Shown in pieces: positions 11,212 to 21,599 of a stretch of DNA of 64,000 bases (position 1 is the first letter of the stretch; every line of letters begins with the position of its first letter). A program made the translations under genes and the position numbers. The DNA is from Trichobilharzia szidati (lineage: Eukaryota; Platyhelminthes; Trematoda; Strigeidida; Schistosomatidae). The notes beneath the pieces were generated by a model that was not told the DNA's origin, made no database searches, and saw nothing but the letters and a program-made list of their open reading frames with translations. The stretch is taken from NCBI GenBank assembly GCA_944472155.2, contig OX235273.1, forward strand, positions 5,553,204-5,617,203. The letters are read 5' to 3'.

Positions 11212-11513
11212 AAGTGGTTGACCCCGAGGAGATAAGTAATTTAGAAAAAAGCTTAGCGATTGCACTGCATGCATTAACACAAGGTGAGGAGGCCGCTGGG
11301 TGACATCGCGCGTCGGGCCCTCGAGTGGAATTCGAAAGGGAAGCGGCGAGTGGGACATCCATGGGTGACATGGAGGAGATCGTGCGAAGAGGAATTGAAA
11401 CAGTATGGATTAACATGGATGCAGGTGAAAAGTACAGCAGAAGACAGAAGCAAGTGGAGACGTGTATTTGAAGCCCTATGTTCCACTAGGAACCCAAGGG
11501 AACAATAATAATA
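11212..11513 (+). mobile_element. RTE-I LINE, extreme 3' fragment
   Basis: Encodes the RTE-I C-terminus RRPLGDIARRALEWNSKGKR, RVGHPWVTWRRSCEEELKQY and SKWRRVFEALCSTRNPRE, ending with a stop and an (aat)n tail. It lies in the loop of the long inverted repeat 10855-12060. Both RTE-I copies bounded by this inverted repeat (here and at 32745) are in the same orientation. Confidence 0.85.
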
Positions 11514-11519
11514 AAAAAT

Positions 11520-12060
11520 TAGCACACAACCACACATCATTGTGGGTGAAAGAGGGTTGAAGTTCTAAAAAGCAATATCAGTAGTAGGTGCAGAGATAGA
11601 GGTTGATTATTGAATCCTGCTTGGTTCATCGAGTCTACACCCAACAAGTGCCATACGATGCAATTACTCATCGGTGGCACAGCTGTTAGGACTCTCGCCG
11701 ATCATGCAAATGGTCCGGAGTTCGATCACCTGCCGACGCACACCCGATATCTATGGTCGGCCTGCAAAATTTGGGCTACCGATATCCATGCTGAAAATTC
11801 CATACTTGTACTGAAAATACGCTGTAATAAAATTTTAAAAAAATCACTCATACCGGAAATATGGAAAATACAACTACCAATCAAGTCAAACGATGAAAAA
11901 TAATGGTGGAATTATATAAACGAAGTTAGAAAGTTGTATGAATAACTTAATAATGAGATTATGAGTAGTGATAAATTGTGCTCGAAACGTTGTCATCAGT
12001 AAATATTACTTACTGTATAACAACATTGTGAGACTTTTCTAAAATGAATTTCACCCATAA
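11520..12060 (+). repeat. Right arm of the long inverted repeat, interrupted by SINE C
   Basis: Reverse complement of 10855-11180 in order, from cacacaaccacac through gattattgaatcctgcttgg to cgaaacgttgtcatcagtaaatatt. A SINE C copy (11660-11835) has inserted between matching blocks. Confidence 0.75.
11660..11835 (+). repeat. SINE C copy (tRNA-headed)
   Basis: Head tcggtggcacagctgttaggactctcgcc, B-box gagttcgatcacc, then the family body acccgatatctatggtcggc, aaatttgggctaccgatatcc, attccatacttgta. The same body follows a related head at 46285 (+) and 55340-55524 (-). The head resembles SINE B but the body is different. Confidence 0.8.
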
Positions 12061-12224
12061 AGAAATTATACTCTACCACAGTTACATAGAACTGATTACC
12101 TTTAAGGTTAATTGGAGATACTGTTGAATATTTAGATATTGGGAAAAGGTGTAATGGTGCATATATACTGAATGGTGTTCATTGGTTCATTGGTTGATGT
12201 CATTTGTTAATCTAATCTAAATCC

Positions 12225-13268
12225 ACTCAGAACAAGGTGGATTCAGGAAAAGCAAATCATGTGCTCATCAAATTGCTACTCTAAGCATCATCGGTATCAT
12301 CGAACGTAGCACAGAATGACAGTCAAATGTCCACCTCACTTTCATTGATTTTGAAAAGGCATTCGTTAGTGTAATTTGGAAACTTCTTCAACAGTATGAC
12401 ATGAAGTACCCAAGTCTTTATCAACCTCGTTCAACAGCTATGTGACAATGGCACGTGTCAGGTGGTTCAAAATAGAAATCTCAACAAAGCCTTCGAAGTG
12501 AGCACAGGAGTAAGACAAGCTTGGCTGCCTATTATCACCGATGATCTCCCTAATTGTTGTGGACTGAATTATGAGGAATACTGTATGCAGGAAGACAGAA
12601 GGCAGGAATATGCAGGACCGATAAGACGACTCTAGAAGATCTGGATTTCAAGGAAGATTTGTGTCCAATGTCACACAAGTGCAAAGGTCTACAGAAGAAA
12701 ACCAACAAGTTGACAAAAGAAGCTGGCAGCGAAGACAGGACTCCAGGTTAACATAAAGAAGGCGGAGGTGATGAAGATAACCAACCACCATCACTATCAA
12801 CAGCAACAATGACCAGCACCAATCAACATCAGCAGGAGAAACCTGAAAGAGGTCACCTCATTCACTTATCCAGAAAGCATCATTTCAGCTACAAGCGACA
12901 GAACGTATGAGGATATCAAGGCCAAGAAGGATCAGAAAGGTGAGACAAACCTTCGTCACCCTGAAATCACTTTTTAAACCTTCTGCACACAGTCACCATA
13001 AACAACAAATTTGGGATATTCAACAGAAGTCAGTCAGCCAGTTCTTCCTTATAGTTCATGAACTCGCACTGTGTGTCTCGGAAAGCATTCTAAACAGGTT
13101 ATTACAGACCTTTATCAACAGCTGCCTTCCCTCCATATTCAAGAACAACTGGCAGAAGGAAGTGGTAACAAGATACTCTGCAGTGGGACAAACCAACCAA
13201 GAACCTATTGTTCAGCAAATATGTAGGAGAAAATGGAGATGGATTGTGCACACACTGGTGGTTTGAAC
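12225..13268 (+). pseudogene. RTE-I reverse transcriptase, decayed
   Basis: Begins in the fingers/palm (EQGGFRKSKSCAHQIATLSI, then FIDFEKAF with the V/D change after it) and runs through the region after the active site (ctggatttcaaggaagatttgtg corresponds to the DFADDICL site of better copies), the Gln-rich linker and ICRRKWRWI near 13230. Multiple frameshifts and stops. Compare the cleaner copy at 39300-40262 on the minus strand. Confidence 0.8.
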
Positions 13269-13744
13269 TAATATGACTCTCTGATCTAAAACAAAGCTGG
13301 TACTCCTCTGATGAGCACGACCCCAGTCGAATAATATAACCATTCGATATTTATATTCTTTTCGATCTGGCTAACAAGCATTAAAGTATTTTTTTAGTGC
13401 GAATAACTTCAAACTACTTATATCAGTCAGTCACACAGTAGTATATATATACAATAATGTGAGATCAATTTTACCTCGAATATTTCTTTTACTAAAATCT
13501 CTTCATTCAATCTCTGCGGGTTACACCGACTCTTTGTGTCATTACAAATAAATTAGTTGTAAGTAAGTACACAGATATACCTCTCTCTCTACATATATGT
13601 AAGACAGTAAGAATTATAGCCTGCTGAGTTAAAATAATGATGGTCTCATTACCTAAACTTTTAATTCGAACGAATCTTGTGTACTAATTCTGCTTTTAAC
13701 ATGTAAAGTAGTGAAGCATCATATTTCTTCGCAATCATTACCAC

Positions 13745-13783
<39 letters not shown>

Positions 13784-15250
13784 TGAATGTGTCAATGAAC
13801 ATGGTGAGAAGTAACACACGAATAAATACAACAATATGAGTGCATTCTGTGTGAGCTGTACTCATCAATATCACTTTCTCAATCCGTGAACCACTAAAGC
13901 ACACCTACACACATTCAATTAACATTGAAACAAAGACATTTTTGAGTTTATTTAACACAATAACTAGACAGTCATACACGCACACTTGTATACATTTCTG
14001 TCATTTAGTAGTAAGTAATTCAATAAGATGGAACTTTAGTTTAATAGAGTCTGTCAGTGTCCCAATTCAAGTATATTCTCAAAAGTATTTCAAACATTAA
14101 TATATATTTAAAATATTGCAGTTTAACTTGGTTAACTACTTAAATGAATTAAGTAGGTTTACGTGTTTACTGTAAATAATTGGAATCACCGGACATCAGC
14201 GAATGGTCTGTTTTAAGAGTCGATCTCGTTTGGCATTCAGCCAACTCTATGGAATCTAATCTACCATAAAACTAATCCAAACCCCTACAAAGGTCGAAGT
14301 CTGAGTGCCATTTTTCTGCCCACCAGTGGCTTCAGAATACATATTCTGAAATTCCAATATGAAGTTGTAACCAGTGAGTGCACCCCTCCAGGATGGAATA
14401 GGTTCTTCTCTAAACTAATAATTTTGTTGCTGCCCTATTTTGTGGGGGAAATTGTATATAAATACGAATGTACAGCTAAAGAGAAAAATGAATTCTCCGA
14501 AAAAAGTCTCTTCGCCGAACTAAGGATTTTGTTCTCATTAATGTCTGAATGGGGATTATTTATGAAACGTTTATGAGTTTGTTGCTAAAAATATATTTTA
14601 AGAAACTACTCAGCAAGCATATTAGCTGTGTGATGTTTAACAATGTACTTCATAGTTCATTGACAGTATGTTGTAACAACAGAAGACAAGGGCCGCCAGG
14701 CAACAGATCGTTTATTAAGGAAAATCAACACATATTTATAGATTTTAATGTACATTATTGTAGGTTAATGTTAGTAGAAAATACAGTCTGTTGATTGGTT
14801 GTTTCTCACAGAAAGTTAACCTTGCATCTGTTTGTGGCTGTGTCAGATCATCCATATACTGACTGTATCCGCCTATGCAAAGCCTTTGTTCTCATTTTCT
14901 CACCACCAATATTGGGGACATAAACATTGACATCAATAACTGTCTATCAACTTTGGCCAGCAGCCAGCTCTCACCACATGTACATGCTTGCTAACTAGTT
15001 TGGTGTGGTTTAAACACCGGACAGTCATTTTACTCGTTTGCAGCCTGCCTCACTTGCGGTGCCCTCTACTCAGAAAACAGATTCAGATGAAACCGCCTGA
15101 GTCCTGGTGAACAAACGCCTACCTTGATCTGAATATTTTCGGTTTCCACTGGATAATATGGTGATTTTATGTCTCAAAATTGTAAAGTTGGCAATTTATA
15201 AATTTGAGTATTCACCGTTTTCCATTATTTTACTTTTCATTCTTATTTAG
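13269..15250 (+). other. Intronic stretch of unclear origin
   Basis: No exon seen. Holds a (taa)n microsatellite (13746-13781), a small 81-codon ORF (14549-14794) without recognised motifs, and a module at 14455-14535 (acgaatgtacagctaaagag, ttctccgaaaaaagtctctt) that recurs at 56763-56845. The stretch 14660-15120 could be decayed LTR or other repeat sequence; I could not place it. Confidence 0.4.
13746..13781. repeat. (taa)n microsatellite
   Basis: About twelve uninterrupted TAA units. It may be a leftover LINE 3' tail, since RTE-I and CR1-like copies here end in such tracts, but no LINE body abuts it. Confidence 0.9.
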
Positions 15251-15347
15251 ATTTTAAGAAATCATGTTATGGTGAGAGTCGGTGGTGGTTGGGATACACT
15301 GAGTCATTTCCTTTCAAAATACGATGAATGTCGTAAAGTGAATCCAG
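15251..15347 (+). CDS. GAS2-like protein, internal exon: second half of GAS2 domain
   Basis: A 97-nt exon with acceptor tcttatttag (AG at 15249-15250) and donor gttagt at 15348. It reads [20 protein letters not shown] then [12 protein letters not shown] plus one extra base (phase 1 out). [13 protein letters not shown] is the signature of the C-terminal half of the GAS2 domain. It joins the previous exon in phase 0 (FVR to ILRNH), an exact fit to the family. The leftover G combines with TT at the next exon start (26156) to make Val. Confidence 0.95.
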
Positions 15348-15714
15348 GTTAGTATATCTCGATATGAATTAATAATCTTAAATATTTCATTAAGAAGAGT
15401 TTAAAAGTGTTATTTTTAACTGTTCACACATTTTAAATCATGTGGCTGAAGCTAAAACAAATGCTTTATCCTTGATCCTTGGGATTGGACAGATGGGTAT
15501 GCCTGCATTCCATAGCATAAGAGGTGTGGCTTTTGTGTCCCAGTGTCCTAGTGTGTTACTATTCAGCGTTTGATATTATAGGTGCTAGGTATCGATTGAA
15601 AGCAGATGTTGATGGACGTTAGTGGTCTGTTGAAACTGTCTGCTTAACCAGCCCGTCCTATGTCTAGAAAAGAAAGAAGATTAGACATAAGAATGGCAAT
15701 TTCATCCCCTAATA
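15348..15714 (+). other. Intron start, no feature
   Basis: Follows the donor of the GAS2 exon. No repeat family recognised. Confidence 0.5.
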
Positions 15715-16000
15715 AAATGCCCCTCATCTCTGTGCAGACTTCAAAACAATAAGTAATGTACATGAATGGGAACCTTGCAGAAGAAATGGTGATTCATATG
15801 TTAAATCCGGAAGTCTGCATACAAAAGAAGTTTGTTCAGTCATTAAATCTATAATGGATCTCATCTCTCTTAACACCAAAGACGTAATTTTTGTTTTTTG
15901 TTTCTTAATTGTATTATTGCACAGTTTCTGCCCTGTTCGGTACAAAATAGCCTTAGTACGGTGTTTCTTCAGTAGAATCCATTGAATATGCACTGAAGAT
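15715..16000 (-). mobile_element. PLE endonuclease fragment, minus half of an inverted pair
   Basis: A minus-strand open piece of 89 codons with SLVLREMRSIIDLMTEQTSF and VCRLPDLTYESP at the C-terminal end resembles the end of the PLE nuclease (LCIQKK...). The partner on the + strand follows immediately. Assignment is weaker than for the + half. Confidence 0.4.
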
Positions 16001-16650
16001 ACACTTGAAGGGGAGGAAAGAAAGTCAATGCAAACTCTGGTTGATAATAATTATCCAGACAACTTCATAAGGAGATATACAGTAGTCAGAACACCAAAAC
16101 CAACTCTCCAACTCACCCTTAAGAAAGACGTGTAAATCAAGCTACCATATATGAGTGATTATAGCAGCTTGAAAACTAGACAAAGATTGAACGCTGCTGT
16201 CAGAAAGATTTTCTATGCAGCTAAGATTATACTGATTTAGAATGTGACGCTAATATGTCCATCTAAGCCCTTTGAACATGCGAAAACTAATGTCACATCC
16301 TACTGTATTTACCAGTTTGAATGTATGTGTAGACACACACACTTAGGGAGGACTCATCGCTCTCTGCAAGTGAGTGCTTCAGAGCATATCTCTTAATTGA
16401 TTCAGAAGCAAACAGAATCCCCAGAACCCGCAAGTGATGAGGACAGACGAACTAGCTCCTCTATTGTGAAACATATTATAGAGACAGGACATAAAATCGA
16501 TGTTGCTACATGTCTTTTGAACCTATATATAGAACGTGTTTAGGGTGTATCCTAAAGATTGTGGAAGCCCTAACAATTAGATATTTTAAACCACCTTTAT
16601 GTGTCCAAAGCAACAATTCGTTATCACACTAAACCACCTTCCTTGTTCAA
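16001..16650 (+). pseudogene. PLE with GIY-YIG endonuclease, decayed
   Basis: Reads LTLKKDV, then RQRLNAAVRKIFYAAK, SYCIYQFECMCRHTHLGRTH, SIVKHIIETGHKIDVATC and RYFKPPLCVQ, in PLE order. The GIY-YIG signature YIGRT is altered to HLGRT, and in-frame stops occur. Typical old copy. Confidence 0.75.
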
Positions 16651-16965
16651 ACTTTGTTTTGATACCATAGCAGATGTACTATTACCAATCTAATTTAGTT
16701 TTGTGATCTTCATTGTTATTTTGACCTTGAATATGTCCTTTTAACTTGATCTAACTCGTCTATTTTCTCACCTCTTAACGGTGTATTAATTTTATACATA
16801 TATACAATCCTATGACAAGTTCGTGTGTAATCAAATTGTACGAAATGTGTTGTGTAAATAATACGTTACACGTTTCAAACAAATTACGTCTTCCTTATTG
16901 CTTTGTCTAAATTCATAAAGGGCGTTAATTATTTTAAGTATTCATTTTGTTTTCCGAGTTTCACC
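16651..16965 (+). other. Unassigned AT-rich stretch, possible PLE 3' UTR
   Basis: AT-rich sequence directly downstream of the PLE nuclease, likely its 3' untranslated end, though no terminal motif was recognised. Confidence 0.3.
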
Positions 16966-17156
16966 ACGGATTGATATCAGTTAGAGAACCACTGAAAAGC
17001 AGTTCTGGAGTATTGATCAGCTAACCGTTCCATCCTAGTTTAGGAGTCATCAGAAGTATTCACTCACCACAGGGATTCGAACCCAGGACCCTCTGGTTAC
17101 AAGGGTAGCTCGTTCAGCCACTGGGATCCGATTCAATAGCCAGCCCATGAATTATA
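16966..17156 (-). repeat. SINE A copy split by an RTE-I insertion (left part)
   Basis: Reverse SINE A: cacggattgatatcagttag, ccgttccatcctagtttagg, B-box complement gattcgaacccagg, head complement ccactgggatccgattcaat and agcccatgaattata. The last 15 bases (17142-17156) are repeated at 18056-18070 on the other side of the RTE-I insert. Confidence 0.85.
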
Positions 17157-18055
17157 TATTATTATTATATTATTGTTCCCTTGGGTTCCTAGTGAAACAC
17201 AGGGCTTCAACTGCACATCTCCACTTACTTCTGTCTTCTGCTGTACTTTTCACCTACATCCATGTTCATCCATACTGTTTCAGATCCTCTTCACACCATC
17301 TCCTCCATGTCACCCTTGCACGTCCCACTACTCACCGCTTCCCTTTCGAGTTCCACTCGAGCTATGGCCTGACGCGCGATGTCACCCATCGGACTCTTCA
17401 GCAAGTGTCCAATCCATCTCCACTTTCTCCTGCATATTTGCAGAGCGACTAGTTCTTGTTTTGTTTGTTCCCATAGTTTCTTGCTGGTGATTCTTTCCGA
17501 CCATCTGATCTTCAGTATAGAGCCAGCGAAGACAGATGTTGTTGATAAAGGTTTGCAACAGGCTGTTGGAAATATTCTTTGTGACCCGCCAAGTTTCTGA
17601 TCCGTATAGAAGAACTGACTGATTTGACGTTTGTATTGAAAATCGGAATTTTGTTGTTGATGCTGAGTGACGAAGATTTCCAGGTTGGTTTCAGGTTGAT
17701 GAATGTGTTTCTCGCCTTACCGATTCTCGATTTGACATCGTCGTTCGTTCCATGTGCCTGTAGTTGAGACAATGCTCCATACCTAGATAAGTGAATGAAG
17801 TAAGCTCTTTCAAATCCCTCCCGTTGATGGTGATTGTTGCTGGATGTTGCTGCTGTTGTTGTTGGTTGGTTATTTTCATGACCTCCGTCTTGTCTATGTT
17901 CACCTGGAGTCCTGTCTTCTCTGGCTGCTTCTTCGACCAGTTTGTCGGTTTTCGCTTGTAAGTCTTTGATTTTGTGTGATATCAAACATAAGTCATCCAC
18001 GCGCGAAATCCAGGTCTTCTAGGTTCTTCACGTCGGTCCAGGATATCCCTGTCTT
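17157..18055 (-). mobile_element. RTE-I LINE, 5'-truncated insertion with clean target duplication
   Basis: An 899-bp minus-strand insert flanked by the 15-bp direct repeat agcccatgaattata (17142-17156, 18056-18070). The 3' end has an (att)n-like tail next to the left repeat. Coding remnants: DDLCLISHKIKDLQAKTDKL (RT catalytic Asp pair region), VMKITNQQQQQQHPATITIN, RNTFINLKPTWKSSSL, then the C-terminal region to 17170. Frameshifted. The target was a SINE A copy, so SINE A is older at this site. Confidence 0.92.
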
Positions 18056-18190
18056 AGCCCATGAATTATAACTTCTACTAATTCGCACTGCTAATGATTC
18101 TCAGACTAGGATGAAACAGCTGTCCTATACTCCAGTAATGGTTCTCAATAGTTCTCTAACCGATATCAATCCGTGGTCAAACTCGTAATA
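18056..18190 (+). repeat. SINE A remainder right of the RTE-I insert
   Basis: After the duplicated target it continues acttctactaattcgcactgc, then switches to + orientation: tgattctcagactaggatga, aacagctgtcc, tggttctcaatagttctct, aaccgatatcaatcc. So the pre-insertion locus was an inverted SINE A pair with part of the right head missing. Confidence 0.75.
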
Positions 18191-18349
18191 ATAAATCAAA
18201 TCCGTAAAAATTAGTTCTTGAAAATTCTTTTTGTTGTTAAGAAAATTTACTACAGCTATGCAGTTGTAAAGTTTGAGAATAATATCGTTGAAAAGAGGAG
18301 TAACTCTTCGCTGAAAGCCTTTTCTTTTATACATGAGTTAAATTAGAAA

Positions 18350-19030
18350 AACACAAAAACATTTTCACTGATGAAAACTGCCCATTAAAATAATCAAAAG
18401 AATGGATAGTGAACAAAGAATCCTCTTTTCGATAACACCTTCCTTATCAAGAAATTGAATGTCAGAAATATTAGGAAAGATAATATTGCAAATTCATGAA
18501 TTTATAGTCTCTACTGAAGGTCAGGGCAGTAGAAGTGGCTGGACTTGCTTCTTTTGCAAACAGAGCACTGGTTGTTTTAGGCGAATTGCAATAGCCTCTG
18601 CTGTTTGGAGCAAGCGGTGTTTCGATGTTTTTGGCAATTTATTAGGCACACGATAGATGATGATAGAGAAGGATTCTTCAATGCTGGTTTTGTGGCCGGT
18701 TTGGAACAGGTGGCCTAATATTGAACTGTTGATGATGGTTTCAACTACACCTTTACTTAGCCACACTAGTAAGTGTTCCCGAGTGTGCATGAAAAATCAG
18801 CTTCCTAGAGCAACGGCCGATATAACCCGCTCCACGACGAGCACAGTTGAATTCTTGGATACAGGTAGAAGTGGCTAGTCCAGGTACGTCATCTTTCAGT
18901 CGAGGAATCACCATCGGTTGTGTAGAGAATAAAACGTGTAGTTTGCCAGCATTAAAAGTTCTCTGAACTGATTTTCTTAATTTCTTCGTAATTATTTCAC
19001 TTGGTATATCGCCCTTCATTTAAATAGAAA
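18350..19030 (-). mobile_element. PLE GIY-YIG fragment, minus half of an inverted pair
   Basis: Minus strand: MKGDIPSEIITKKLRKSVQR, LATSTCIQEFNCARRGAGYI + GRCSRKLIFHAH, then after a frame change LGHLFQTGHKTSIEESFSII and RLKQPVLCLQKKQVQPLLLP. This is the PLE linker plus GIY-YIG nuclease, with the signature GAGYIGRCS. The 3' region (18350-18450) includes tgttatcgaaaagaggattc on the minus strand, a decayed version of the terminal motif seen at 19977-20020. Confidence 0.85.
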
Positions 19031-19084
19031 AAGTACTTGAACAGGATAATATACATATTTTCACAGCTTTTTTCCTTTCAAGTA

Positions 19085-20100
19085 CAAAAGAAATTTAGTG
19101 AAGACCCTCAGCTACATAGTTAGAGCTATATGTTCAGTAATTGAAGATGAATTAAGCATTGTATATGATACTTTGATCAAAAATGGCTATCCCGAAAAAT
19201 TTATCAAGAAACATATGACAAAGAAAGCGGAAAAGGACTACTCACTATCCGTAAACACGAAGCCTCTTTATATAGGACTGCGATTCAAGGGCGATATACT
19301 TGGTGAAATAATTATTAGGAAGTTAGGAAAATTCATTCAAAGAACTTTTAATACTGGCGAACTACACGTATTATTCTCTACACGATCGATGGCTATTCCT
19401 AGATTGAAAAATGAAGTAACTAGACTAGCCACTTCCAAATGTATCTACCAATTCAGTTGTGCTCGTCATGGAGCGGGTTATATCGGCCGTTCATCCGGGA
19501 ACTTGATTTTTCGTGCACTCTTGAAAACATCTACTTGTGTGGTTAGATAAAAGTGTAGTGAGAAGCACCAACAGTTGGATATTAGACCACCTGGTCCAAA
19601 CTGGTCACAGAATTATTATTGAGCAGTCCTAATCTATCATCTACCAAGTGCCTAATAAACTGCCATAATCATCGAAGCACCGCATGCTCCAAACAGCAGA
19701 GGCTATTGCGATTCGCCTTGAACAACCAGTACTCTGTGTGCAAAAGAAGCCAGTCCTGCCCCAACTACTGCCCTGGCCTTCAGTAGAGACTATAAATTCA
19801 TGAATTTGTAATATTATCTTTCCTGATGTTTTTCTGACATTCATTTTATTGTTATGTCGATGCTGTCGAACTGCGATCCATTGATATCATTATTGTTGAT
19901 TCGATGTTATATGAACAACATTAATGTTGTTCATAACACTAATTTATTCACTATTGTGCATGGATATATAACTGTAGAACCTGATGAAGAGCAGGTTATC
20001 GAAAAGAGTATTCTTTGTTCAGTATCCGTTTTTTTGAAAAATATTTTCATTTTAATTCAGAATGACAATTTTTAATAAATACATAAATACACACTGAATG
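19085..20100 (+). mobile_element. PLE GIY-YIG fragment, plus half of an inverted pair
   Basis: An open frame to 19550 gives DTLIKNGYPEKFIKKHMTKK, YIGLRFKGDILGEIIIRKLG, LATSKCIYQFSCARHGAGYI and GRSSGNLIFRALL. A frameshift follows, then LQTAEAIAIRLEQPVLCVQK. NGYP.KFI.KH is a conserved PLE block before the nuclease. The 3' UTR contains a hammerhead-like motif (19977-20020). It sits head-to-head with 18350-19030, 3' ends outward. Confidence 0.85.
19977..20020 (+). ncRNA. Hammerhead-like motif in PLE 3' region
   Basis: Helix I GAAC/GUUC (19977-19980, 20017-20020), canonical core CUGAUGA (19981-19987), GAAA (20001-20004), helix III AAGA/UCUU with loop GUAU (20004-20015) and U at position 17. Helix II (19988-20000) has no good pairing, so activity alone is doubtful. 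Matches the idea of minimal PLE hammerheads but is a by-eye call. Confidence 0.4.
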
Positions 20101-20639
20101 CCTGATCAGAGTCTAAATTTTATTTTCCGCTAATGATTCTTGTTAAATCGGTTCACTTTTATATAAGAAAAAAAGGATTAGTTAACTATTGAACAAAATA
20201 TAATATTGAATCAGTACATAGTGCATTCACTCTTGAGTTGAACATTAGTACGGAGTGTGTGTATCAAACAAATTGATGGTGTTTGTAGATATATTTTAGG
20301 TTTTACTTACTTTTGCCTACTTTAAATGTACTCAAATTTAATCAACTTAGTGTAAAGTATTGAGACACTTAAAGTGAAGTGAAGTTAGCTGATGGGTAAG
20401 CTGTTAGTTAGAATTCGTCTATGGCTAAATTTTTACAAATGTACTAACAAAGTCATCTACTACTGATAGGTTATTGGGTTAGATGTTTATTTGTGTCAGT
20501 GTCTGAGTTGTAGACTTCTCGCCAATTACAAATTTGCTTCGGGATTCGATCCGCAGTCGACGAACTCCTGAACATCACGTAGCTGACATTAAGTCTTGTA
20601 AGTCTGTTGAGTGCCAGGAGTCAGAAATGCACTGGATCA
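20101..20639. other. Unassigned stretch with an old SINE fragment
   Basis: At 20500-20575 a degenerate SINE B-like head (cagtgtctgagttgtagact, gggattcgatccgcagtcga) is visible. The rest is unassigned. Confidence 0.4.
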
Positions 20640-21385
20640 CTGATAAGAAGACTATAGAAGATCTGGATTTCGCTCTTGAATGATATATGTCTAATGTCAC
20701 ACACACATTTGATAACTTGCAAGCGAAAAACAACAGATTGGCTGAAGAGGTAGCCGGTGAAGATAGGACTTCAAGTAAACATAGAGAAGACGGAGATGAT
20801 GGAGATAACCAGGCCAGCGGAACGCTAGAAGATGTCAAAGCCAGTCAGAATCGGAAAGGCAAGATACGCCTTCATCGAACTGGAAATCTTCTACACTCAG
20901 CATAAGGAATAGTATTTCGGTTTTCAACACAAATGTCAAGTCGGTTAGAAACTTGCACTGCATGTCACCGAAAGGATTTCCAACAGCCCGATAAAGAATT
21001 TCATCAACAGCTGCCACTTTAGCTGGCTACATACTGAAGAACAAATGATCAGAAAGAATTAGCAGCCAGAAACTATGGGAACAAACCAACCAAGAACCGA
21101 TCGCTCAATAAATATGTAGGAGAAAATGGAGATAGATAGAGTAAACATTGAGGAGTCCACCGAATTACATAACACGCCAGGCCGTTGCTCGAGTGGAATT
21201 CAAAGAGGAAGCTGCAAGTTGATCTTCCTAGCGTGACATGTAGGAGATCGTGTGAGGAAGAGATAAGAGAATTGGGTCAATCATGGACCCAGCTGAAAAG
21301 GATGGCAGAAAACAGAACAAAGTGGAGATGTGTTGCTGAGGCCCTATGATGTTCCACTCGGAATGCAAGGGAATATTAAATAAAT
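20640..21385 (+). pseudogene. RTE-I LINE 3' part, decayed
   Basis: From gaagatctggatttcgctct (the DFADD region), through the linker after NNRLAEEVAGEDRTSSKHRE, to the C-terminal pieces (NRTKWRCVAEAL) and the end gttccactcggaatgcaagg with a short AT tail. Several frameshifts. Confidence 0.8.
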
Positions 21386-21478
21386 AAGTCTGGTAAAAAG
21401 GGAAGGTTGGATGTGAGGCGAGCAACTCCACTGCTACTGAAACTTCAAAGCTGAAGCTTGAAGCCCACTGTACCAATA
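21386..21478 (+). repeat. SINE B 3' fragment
   Basis: tctggtaaaaagggaaggtt, gatgtgaggcgagcaactcc and ctgctactgaaacttcaaag match the 3' half of SINE B. The head is absent. Confidence 0.65.
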
Positions 21479-21599
21479 TCTTCAGCCTTCACCTTAGTGT
21501 GAATGTAACTGGGAAAATGTAGAAATTTCAAACGCCAGGGGATTCTTGCAAGTCTGGTGCACATATGAATCTATGATATTCAGATTCAACTAATAAAGA

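Noticed and set aside
11192..11540. Antisense ORFs over RTE-I 3' ends (for example 11192-11416 minus, 33178-33444 minus)
   Set aside because: They are shadows of the conserved RTE-I coding strand and recur wherever that fragment recurs.
10900..12010. Hammerhead at the actgatgac / cgaaacgttgtc strings of the inverted arms
   Set aside because: CUGAUGA and GAAA lie on opposite strands or in the wrong order, so no standard fold can be drawn.
13746..13781. CRISPR or other spaced repeat array
   Set aside because: It is a plain (taa)n microsatellite; no spaced direct repeats occur and the genome is eukaryotic.
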